From the NCBI GenBank assembly GCA_960531495.1, contig OY482855.1, positions 6,591,639 through 6,655,638 on the forward strand: a stretch of 64,000 nucleotides of DNA, read 5' to 3'. The number at the start of each line of letters is the position of its first letter. The stretch's first letter is position 1. The DNA comes from Zeus faber. Taxonomy: Eukaryota > Chordata > Actinopteri > Zeiformes > Zeidae. This document shows, one piece after another, positions 54,933 to 64,000 of this stretch. The position numbers and the translations under genes were made by a program. The notes beneath the pieces are model-generated. The model made no database searches and had not been told where the DNA came from. It saw only the letters and a list, made by a program, of their open reading frames with translations.

Positions 54933-57900
54933 CCGCGTTAAGCCAGCTAGCCGTTAAGGGACGTCTAGTAGCTCTGACTCTTGATGGTATTTCTTTGACA
55001 ATCCCTCAAAATATACGCAAATAGGGTAATACTTGGTTCCAGCATATTTGTGACACAAAACACAAAAGGGTCAACACACACTACGGTGTTATTTTTGAGG
55101 TGGTGTTGTCTGAGCTTCAAACATTCAACTCAAAAGAGTCTTTGCTGAGTCTACAGGCAACTGCGAACACAAAGCCTTAAGTTAGATTCTACCTCGGTCA
55201 TTGTGAATCATTTCAGTCTTAAAAATAGTTCATTTTTCTTTGTTTCCTATGGAATTGATTATAAAGAAGCTTATACACGGTGACACGGTTGCTTTTTGAA
55301 GGAAGGTGGGTGGAGTTTTTTTCAGGGGGAAAGACAGAAAACTAAGTAAGTTGAAGCATTTGCATGTTTATTTTTCTATTTTGCCACACCTATCAACTGA
55401 ACGGGAGGAGCAGATGAGATGATAATTTATGCACAATTATTTTTTTACCTGATTTAAGCCTTTGACTTAATACATTAGATGCCTTTTTAATGATTGATTT
55501 CAAAATGGATGAGTAGGCCTCACATCTAATGTGTTTTTATTCCAATAATTCAATTCTGTGTTAGACAGAAGTGGATTTCAGGTGAAAATGCATACATTCC
55601 AATGAAAATAGTCTATAAATGGTCAACAAAGACAGTCTGTACGTGCACCTCTCTGTCGCGTTTGTCCAACCAATGGTAATGTGATTTCAACGTGGAACAC
55701 TCTGCGTGTTCCTGACCTTGATTTAAGTCCACAAAGTGCCGCTAAGCCATCTGTGGTCGCTGTGTGGGCAATGAACATTTTGGCTCCTAGTCTCCCGTTG
55801 GCTTTCATCGCTTTCTCAAACCGGGCGTAGAGAACGTACTTCTATCTAAAATATGAAGCAGGTTGAAACAGTGACCTTGCTTACAATTGTCACATGAAGG
55901 AGATGTACTTGGAGTGGGACTTAAAAGTAGGTATTTGAGACTCAATGGAAATCAATGGAGAGCAGAAAATAAAATGTCCACAGCAACCACAGAAGCCTCT
56001 AGTAAAATTGAGGGTTGGCATATTGACTTAAAGTATATTAGGTGCATAACATCTTAAACCAGATATTCTACAAAAGCTCCACATAAATCCTTTAACCAAT
56101 TGACATTGATTTTCCCCATCCTTTACACATTCGACTTGTGTTGGAAAATACTGGCATTCGTTGTACTGCGGCAACGCATTCCATCCATCGTAGACACATA
56201 AACCTGGGCGGCGTTGTGTTGCGTAAACTCCATAAAGACGACACTAATCGGTCTCTCCCATGTGTTTTGGTAGATTAATTGGTGCCGCGACGGGACTCGA
56301 GGTGGCCAGGGAAGGCGCTTGTGAGTCAGAGTTCAGATGGACAAACAGACAGACAGACAGACAAACAGGTGAACTACTGACTGCCCACCAGCGGTGCATG
56401 AGCCAGGACAAAAGGGGCCGAGGGGGTGGCGGACGGGGCCTTTTTTTTCTTTTTGTTTTCATTCAAAAGAAAGTAGTCTATTGCTAATAATAATAATAAT
56501 AATAATAATAGATGACTTTTGAAACAAAATAAAATCAAGCTCTTATCAGAAGCCACTTCTTGATTGCAAAGGGGGTTTCTGTATTTATGAGAACATACGA
56601 TGGTGCATGTGTGTAAATATAACCACAGCTTTCCTATTTAACTTGACATATTTCATGTAGTTGCATTGTTGCAGCGTCGATACCATTATACAACACTTAT
56701 AATATAAATGTTATTTTATTGGACTCCGGAGATGGGGAAGTCCAGTTTTATTTTATTTTTTACACTTTTATTCTCTGTACTTTTCCTGTATTAATACTTA
56801 TTAAATGTTTACAAGTACTGTATGCCTTGTTGATACAATTCAGCAGGTATGTATAGCTGGGTCCTGAAGTCCAAAACCAAAAGCTCATTTGTTTTCATAA
56901 TTTATTCAAATGGAATAATTTATAACTTGCGTAGCTGATCATTCAAGGAAAATTACTAATTGATTTATATCAAAATGTATCTGTACAGTGAATTGAGTGA
57001 TCCTACAGTGACGCACGGCAATGGAAACATTCAGGACTGGTGACTTGCACATGATCCGACTGCGGATATGCGGCTCTCTATTCTGCAGACATGCCACCCG
57101 TTGTGGCATTAAGTTGTGTGGAAAATTCACTTCTAAGTGGGACAATGGTGCTGAGCATGCAGCCAGGTTTATTTGAAGTCCCAGCAAGATAGACCTGACC
57201 TGATCCAGACCACACAACGCCCTCTGAAACCCTTCCAGAAGAATGCTGGAATTAATGTGGATTCTGATGTCCTGCCGTGCAACAGCATAGTGCAAGCTGG
57301 GTGGAGATACCTTGTAATAGTATTTGGTAATCTTGTGTGAGAAATGTTCTTTGACAAAAGGAAAAAAAATTAATCTGATAAATTATGAAGAAAAGAAAAA
57401 AAAGCTCTTGGTGGTGGACTTGGGCTTTTGGAACCCACTCTATGTGTGTACGTTCATATGTTGGTATATGGGCTCCTGTTTTAATTTTGAAAAAGTGCAA
57501 ACTGTTTTGTACATCGCACAAGACCAAAAAACTTAAAAGAAATAAACAAGATCCAAGTAGGAATTAACCTATGGCAACCAAACTGTCTTTCATGCTTTGC
57601 TTTGGTGTTACTATGACAAATGTTGATGTCTATGAGATGTAATATTGACATTATGACAAAAATCAGTTGCATTAATTTTTTATATTTGTACAGAAGTTGC
57701 ATGGATGGATGGTTGGATTGACTGAAATATTTCCACATTGTTATCTACACAGGCATTAACTACTACAAGTTGACTTATATGGAAAAGCAGCTCATTTTAT
57801 TGCTTTGATGATTTTAGGTCGTTAAAGCTGCAGTATGAGGTATAATCTCAGATTGGATATGTCAAACTCAGCACCAGAGTGGACTACATTGTACTTCATA

Positions 57901-58582
57901 CCAGGAAAGCTGCATAAATACCTGACTATAAAGGAAGGAATGTCTGTCTGTCCTTCGATTGTCTCAACAACAGTTCATCCGGGATTATACATGAATAACC
58001 ACATACTTATGAATATTATATTCCATTTCCAAGTCCGTCCCGTGAAGTCTACACGCTGCACCTTTAAAAGCCCAACTTGAACAAGCTGTGGTTTATTATA
58101 GTTAGAAGCTAAAAATCCTAAACAGGGTACTGGCATTTTTTGGTAAATTAGCTTTTTGTCTCTTACTGTACCAAGATTCGGACGAGAAGGTGATACCAAT
58201 TTCATCCTTGTGTCCGGTACAGATTAACCGGCAGCTGCGTGCTAAGTATGTAAGCGCAATGCATGGCTGCAGAGGGAAGCGGCTAGCCTGACTCCTTTGA
58301 AATGAGGGAATTACACATCTCGCCATCTCAAGAACAAGAGTTATTTAAGCCCTACCTCTTGTGTCTTTATGTGTAAAAATGAAAACAAGATCTTAATTGT
58401 TATTGATGGAATTTGTGCTACATTGACATGAAGTCTTAAATGTGTAATCAATTCACTACTCACAATTACATGTGAGCTTAGCACAGTATGGAGGTCACCG
58501 GTCAAGGATTTCTCAATATGGCCTCATAAAACAATTTAAAAGAGAGCTGTGTGAGATTTTCTATTATATTGTCCCCCTTGCT
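54933..58582. other. WIPI1 3' flank and intergenic; no further gene
   Basis: The first part should hold the WIPI1 3' UTR. The poly(A) site could not be fixed by eye. (AAT)n at 56484-56510. The open frame at 56939-57295 (minus) has no recognised family. 57.82-58.08 kb has a repeat-like look (GTTAAAGCTGCAGTATGAGG). Confidence 0.45.
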
Positions 58583-59655
58583 CAGGGGTGGGCAAACTTT
58601 TTGGCCCAAGGGCCACATCTAATCTTTAAAACTGACCGGCGGGCCAGACCATTAGTAGATGGGGTGAAGAGGGGTGAGAACAGTGTTGCTGGTCACCCCT
58701 TTTTTGCCAGCGCATCAAAGTCTTTTGCCATTTTCGTTGTGCAAATTGGTAGGACAGCGCTCAGGTGTTCATCAGTAAGCTGGGCTCTGTGGCGTGTTTT
58801 GTTTATGTTCATCACACTGAACGTCTGTTCACACACATAGGTAGAGCCAAATAACACCAGCGTATTCTCTGCCAACTGTCGGGTGTATAGAAACTTTGTC
58901 TCATTCAGTTGAAGCATAAGACGAATCCGGTTTGTTGGAGTTGAACTTCTCCTTTAGGATAGAGTCAGACTGGAGATCGATCAGCTCCAACTGTTAATCC
59001 TGCGTTGCTGCCTCATAATCCAATGACCGGGGACATGACACCAGCTGAAGTGACGGCAGAATTCTCCGTGCAGGTCGTCCAGCGACTTACTGTATTTGCT
59101 TGCATGTTGTGGGGCTTCTTTCAGCGGCGCTAGCGTGGGGAAATGCGCAAATGATTTCTTTGTCATTTGTTTAGAGAACAAAGTCATTTTTACCTTGAAG
59201 GCTTTCACGTTTGAATACATGTCGTCTACAAACTGATGTTTCCCTTGTAGCTTCACATTCTGCTCATTCATGTGTGCCAGTATGTCCACAGCCAACGCCA
59301 AATCACAAAGCCAGTGTGCGTCTTTCAGCTCGAGAAAATCATCGGCTTTCCCCATTAACTTCAAAAATGAGCCCATCGTTATTCTGCAAAAAAAAAAATG
59401 TTGCAATCCAATCTTTGTTGAAAACCTGACACTCGCTGTCTATGTTGAACTTTTTTTGTCTGCTCATTTTGTCATGGGTGCATATGTGACGAACAGGTAA
59501 AGTGAAGAAGAGTCACTTGACATCAGAGAAGGGCAATGCCCGGCAATTAAGTATTACAGGAAAATAACAGTGAAATGAATACTACAAATTTAAATATTTT
59601 GTAGGATTGTTGTTAATGCCTCGCGGGCCGGGTATGGCCCGCGGGCCTTTTAACT
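58583..59655 (-). mobile_element. hAT (Charlie-type) element, one end missing
   Basis: Starts with the hAT terminal repeat CAGGGGTGGGCAAACTTTTT followed by GGCCCAAGGGCCACAT. At the other side the sub-terminal CGCGGGCCGGGTATGGCCCG is present, but the final TTGCCCACCCCTG is absent, so the copy is truncated. Contains transposase remains on the minus strand. Confidence 0.8.
58693..59406 (-). pseudogene. hAT transposase fragment (GTF2IRD2/ZBED-like)
   Basis: Two minus-strand pieces. 58981-59406 has MGSFLKLMGKADDFLELKDA, LALAVDILAHMNEQNVKLQG and KAFKVKMTLFSKQM. 58693-58917 has the hAT dimerisation domain: FLYTRQLAENTLVLFGSTYV, then CEQTFSVMNINKTRHRAQLT and DEHLSAVL. They are separated by a frameshifted or deleted stretch at 58918-58980, and the N-terminal zinc finger is missing. 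Confidence 0.85.
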
Positions 59656-60669
59656 AAGCCCTTTTACTAAGTCCTGTAAAATGGTTAATGTTAAAACAAA
59701 ATGATAATTAATATCAATGATGATAAATAAGGATAGCCACAACAACAAAGGATAATTCTCATTTATCTGACCTGGGGCATTGTCCTTTCTTTCAACCTCT
59801 CCTGCAAGGTGAGAAGTCCTATTACTGTACATAGAGAAATAGTTCTGGAATTGCACCTATTCACCTCAACCTTCTGGAAGACATTGTCCTTACAGGTAGC
59901 TTTGGACTTTTTACATTTGTAGTTTAACTACATTAAGGTTCACTTATTTACGTGGATTGCACAAAGACTTATGTGCTAAGGTATGCCTATCAATCGGTTG
60001 TGCAAAACTGTTACATCATCACAGTGCTGGACACATTTGTGCAATTCGACCTCAAAAAATGTTTGTCGATCAATGTGACAAACATATTCCCTTATTGTTT
60101 GTTTCATTTTTTTTTTTTTAACCATTGAAAAGTCCAGCCAACACACAATTAATTCTACCTCTGGGCGATTGACAGTCATTTTGTAGCTGCTGAAATACAT
60201 AAACATATAACATATCTGTATCTGACTGCTTTACTAGTATTATACTTCTTATAAGTCTTGTCCGTTTGTTACATCCTCACAAAATGGTGCGTTGTATGTT
60301 CTATGTATGTATGTTCTACATGGCTTGAGTAAGAAAGGGAATATAAAGGGCCAGTTGCAAGCAAGATATTACTACAGATAACCAACATTGGCAGCTTGGT
60401 ATTCGCCAAAATGGTAACAATAGAGACAGGGGCAGCTGGTATAAATGGGCTAACAGGGCTACACATTCCCCCTATGGGTGAGAAAAAGATGAGAAAATAG
60501 ATTTAAAATAAAATACCCTTATAGAGCACATACTGTATGTCCTCATATTCCATGTCAATAATGGGCACATATATTATGTTCCCAAGTTGCTATGTTCCCA
60601 GGGTCCTAAGTTCCCAAGGTCCTATGTCCCCAGGGTCCTATGTTCCCACGATTACCGTTTGTCTGGACT
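59656..60669. other. Intergenic, nothing recognised
   Basis: AT-rich. Contains a short run of GGTCCTA(T/A)GTTCCCA-like units at about 60580-60650, with no gene. Confidence 0.45.
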
Positions 60670-60677
60670 GTCCAGAG

Positions 60678-61850
60678 CAGGGGTCGGGAACCTATGGCTC
60701 GCGAGCTGATTATGGCTCTTTCGTTGAGTGTATATGGCTCGCAGACAATTTTGAGCTAAAATTTTTCATCACAATTAACAAGTAATAAATCATTATTCTG
60801 TGTAATTTTAACGTAAAACAAGTAAGAGAAATTCCAATTTTGAAAATAAAATTGAAAATAAAAATGTGGCGGACCAAGGGGCGTAGTCAAGCACCGGCTA
60901 CGGACCACAGAAAGACTCCGGGCCGCCGTTTACCCTGCGTCCTGCCCCTCCCGGGTCTCTGCTCAGGTGTCACTTGTGGGAGTCTCTGCCCACAGGTGAG
61001 GGTTTAGGGAGGGAGATGGAGTCTTTCTGGCCGTGGTGCGCCAACATGGCGAGAGTTTTATTGTTCATTTCAATATGTGGCACGCAGGCCACAATTATAT
61101 ATATCACTGAGGATTATTATAATAATTGTGGATAATAATAATCCTCTTGGGCGCAGGAGGAAGGGGCGTTCCACTGCTGGGCTGCTTACAAGCCTGTGCG
61201 CCGATCCCCTCTGTAAGACAGACAAACATTAAGAAAACTCCGTGCCTCGAGTCGGACCAATCAGCTGAACACAAGTGGACAGAGATGGGGAAAACTTCAA
61301 GATGTATGTGACAAATAATCTCTTGAACCAGTTGATTCTTAAAACTTGGAACGAGCTTCGCGTCACATACCACACAATGCTGCGTGTGAGTACTGCCGTA
61401 TTGACCATGTTTGGCTTTACATATGCATGTGAGCAGTCTTTCTCGCATCTGAGAAACATTAAGACCAAGGACTAAGACTAAGACTCACGTTTAACTGATG
61501 GAAGCCTCAACACCTGCATGAAGCTTAACCTCACTACGTATGAAGCAGACTACAAGGCCATCAGCAAAACCATGCAGCACCAGAAGTCGCATTAATGGTA
61601 AGAAGTATTCCATTTGTTAATGGTTAGCTACAGTATAACAACAATATTAAGAAGAATAAAGACATTTATTATATATAGCGCTTTTTTAAGTACTCAGATG
61701 TGTTATACATTAAAAATGTATGCCTTACTTAAAAAATGCACGCATTAAGTTGCATTAAATTTTATTATAGATTATATGGCTCACAAGGAAATACATTGAG
61801 AAATATTTGGCTTTTATGGCTCTCCCAGCCAAAAAGGTTGCCGACCCCTG
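60678..61850 (+). mobile_element. hAT element with both ends and 8-bp target duplication
   Basis: Terminal repeats CAGGGGTCGGGAACC (left) and GGTTGCCGACCCCTG (right). Flanks GTCCAGAG (60670-60677) and GTCCAGGG (61851-61858) match at 7 of 8 positions, the hAT duplication length. Only the C-terminal dimerisation region survives inside, in plus orientation (61275-61600): FGFTYACEQSFSHLRNIKTK, then RLTDGSLNTCMKLNLT and YKAISKTMQHQKSH. About 240 bp of GC-rich foreign-looking sequence at 60865-61100 may be a further insertion. Confidence 0.88.
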
Positions 61851-61924
61851 GTCCAGGGGATGCTTGTAAATTCCCCCGGTGTGGGACTAATAAAGGTTTA
61901 ACTTAACTTAATTGATCTGATCTT

Positions 61925-62700
61925 ATACAGTGGTACCTCGACTTACGACCGCATCTACTTACGACTAATCCAAGCTACGAGCAGCGGTAGTCGCGAAGAT
62001 TTGTATCGACTTGCGGCCGACTGCTCCAAGACACGACCGTGGAAATTTGCAGTTGGCGCGCCGGCGGCCGGTCAGCAGTGTGTGTACTTTGTTTATGTCC
62101 ACGGGAGGGTGGCGGGGGAAAGAACGGCAACGACTCCCATCGAAACTAAGTAGGAAACGTAACCCCCCCCCCCCCGGTCTCCTGCTGCGCGCACGCGCTC
62201 GACGCTTGAGTAGTGTCAGTGCGTGGGGAGAGCGCGAGCGGCTGTCCCTCGTGGCTGCCCGGCGCCGCTCGCGCCGGAGAGACCGCGCGCCCGCCTGTGA
62301 ATACCGGCTCGAGCCGGTAGAGCGTGGAGCGCAGCCGAGACACGACGAAGACGTTGGACCGTGGCGCCGTTTAACCAACGGCTCCCTAACGTTTAACGAG
62401 ACGGACGAGGCGTAACGGCTCGACTGACTGACAATGAGCCCAAATTGAGCGGCGGAACCGGCAAATAACCCCCTCCGGGCAACGAGCGGATCCCCGACCC
62501 AAGTCCCACCGGGTAAGGAAAGACGCGGTCGACGCTGCTCTACCCCCCCCACCGTAGAATGCCGGATGTGCCATTTTTACTTCCCCGTCATTGATGAGAG
62601 TGAAAGAGACGGGGCCGCTTACAACTATACATACATGCGTGTCATGTTTATTCATACATTTTTAAATATATATTTATAGTAATTGTAGGCGAATAATTCA
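61925..62700. repeat. Left end of a TIR-type repeat, then GC-rich block
   Basis: CAGTGGTACCTCGACTTACG with ACTTACGACTAATCC is a common terminal motif of fish non-autonomous DNA elements. No matching right end was found in the window. The GC-rich part (62000-62560) includes a poly-C run at 62162-62175. Open frames here on both strands overlap one another and match no family. Confidence 0.45.
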
Positions 62701-63344
62701 ATAGGATGCGGTTTCCCAGAGCGCAGCCGGTGAGAGAGGAGCACAGAGAAGCGCTGCGTGACTTCATCTCTCCTCCGCACCGCACTGCGGATAAACGTGG
62801 AAGGCCTTAAGCGCAAAGAGTGGGTCGGAAATAGCGTATTAATACGTCAAAAAACGACGCGTTAACGTATCTCATTTGAAGCGTTACCACGTTCCGGGTT
62901 TCGGGCGTGTGACGTCATCGATGACGTTTCCACGTAAAAAAAAACAAAAAACAACAAAAAACCCGACACATTAATAACTGACGCGTTCACGTGTCACGTC
63001 AAATCCGTGTTGTTCCGTTCTTGTCTAATAGATAGAAAATAAGTCTGAAGAACAGTGATTATTTCCCTCATTTCCTCTATCCAATTCTTCCTGACAATTA
63101 TTTTTCATTTCTGTTCATTGTGATTCTGGTTATACTTTTAACCTCAGCCTTGCTATATTCTACTACAATGTTTATTTCTGTTCCTTAATTCTATTAATAA
63201 TTCTTCTCATTTTATTCTTCCTTGAACTATTGAAGGGTTCACTACATTACAGTATCTTTAGGATCAATGCACTCCGAAACCAATATCATTTGCCTTTTTT
63301 TTTTTTAAAAGACTCAAAGCATATGATTTGAATATTTTTTTTAA

Positions 63345-63735
63345 TAAATGTCAAATCAAGTTTATTTATAAAGCCCTTAATCACACTACAGTCTCAAAGG
63401 GCTTAAAAAAAACAACACATATCACATGTAAATCAACGGCCTGCCCCAGTCTGAACCCCTGCAAGTAAAAAACCCTTTAGGGGGACCTTGAGAAGGGTGG
63501 ATACGAGTGGGCAACATTGACAAAATTATATGCATTACTAAAATAGTATCGTATTTCACTAACCAGTGTTAATGCTAGATGGTATGAGAGTGTAATTGCT
63601 GGTGCAGAGCGCAGCAGGTTCATGCCTCCATGGAAGTGGTCCACATCAGGCTGACTCCAGGTTTGTCATAGCAGTATCCTCCTCATCTGGAAAGGATCAC
63701 GACCATTCTCCCCCTGGCTGGAGAGATAAACAGAA
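63345..63735. repeat. Dispersed fish repeat (CTCAAAGGGCTT / GGACCTTGAGAAGGG)
   Basis: TTTATTTATAAAGCCCTTAA, CAGTCTCAAAGGGCTTAAAA, CCCTTTAGGGGGACCTTGAG and GTGCAGAGCGCAGCAGGTTC occur in a fixed order in many fish genomes as a non-coding interspersed repeat. Family not named. Confidence 0.5.
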
Positions 63736-64000
63736 CACAGGGGCTTAATATCAATGGCACAAGAAATCACTGGATGTTTAGTCATTCTCAAAACTTAGCT
63801 GTCAGGTCTTTAAAACACACTGGAAATGCTGTCCATGTCCTGGTCCATGCATTCAGCCAAAATGATTTGAGGCAGCCTGCAGGTTGGTGAATCAAACTGT
63901 CATCTTCTGGGGTCTCTTTCTGCAAGAGATTACCAAAATGGGGATGAAAAATTAAGACCCTAAGGCTGTTTTTGTTTAATGTATCAATCAAACAAATAAA

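Noticed and set aside
56939-57295. 118-codon minus-strand frame, thought at first to be a transposase
   Set aside because: Neither strand shows DDE, RT or integrase motifs, and no splice sites or start context were found.
62011-62655. Long GC-rich frames on both strands, possible gene
   Set aside because: Overlapping frames in all directions, Arg/Ser/Pro-rich composition, no domain, and the stretch begins with a transposon-like end. No support for a gene.

Overview
This is a stretch of a ray-finned (teleost) fish nuclear genome. It has intron-split genes with vertebrate splice sites, two vertebrate orthologues that can be rebuilt exon by exon (NAA60 and WIPI1), a fish-type multi-domain GIMAP GTPase, very many dinucleotide repeats, and a dense load of fish transposons (Tc1, hAT, ISL2EU, LINEs, Ty3/gypsy, BEL/Pao and an endogenous retrovirus). 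No bacterial genes, CRISPR arrays, tRNA or rRNA genes were seen.

Layout. 1-11.1 kb: gene-poor repeats, a possible CpG-rich promoter near 3.7-3.95 kb, a dead Tc1 element (5557-7008) and a cluster of TGATATCA palindromes (8.2-8.8 kb). 11.17-19.32 kb, minus strand: complete coding region of NAA60 in five exons (242 codons plus stop). Its last intron has AT-AC ends and all the marks of a minor (U12) spliceosome intron. 22.72-26.69 kb, minus strand: a four-exon gene for a 724-residue protein with three AIG1/GIMAP GTPase domains, whose first coding exon appears to be only four bases. 26.9-31.2 kb: nested TIR elements, an interstitial telomere repeat, LINE ends, a frameshifted two-exon remnant resembling the C-terminus of fish SAMD3-like proteins, and a 5'-truncated Tc1-like element. 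31.45-39.1 kb: a minus-strand Ty3/gypsy pol relic split by an endogenous retrovirus (32116-38364) with two LTRs, a polypurine tract and a 4-bp target duplication. 39-45 kb: further relics (ISL2EU, BEL/Pao, a MITE, a minisatellite).

45.34-54.93 kb, plus strand: complete coding region of WIPI1 in 12 exons (456 codons plus stop). 55-64 kb: no recognised host gene; two hAT relics and other repeats.

The three host genes have separate cellular roles: N-terminal acetylation of Golgi-facing membrane proteins (NAA60), small GTPase of the immune-associated family (GIMAP), and PI3P reading in autophagy (WIPI1). There is no sign that they form one system. The most notable signals are the AT-AC intron, several exons of NAA60 and WIPI1 bracketed by complementary TG and CA repeats, a perfect foldback present in only one LTR of the retrovirus, and a long perfect hairpin inside an NAA60 intron. 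Exon boundaries were placed by eye from splice signals, reading frame and remembered family sequence. Each gene's exon lengths sum to an exact multiple of three with no internal stop.
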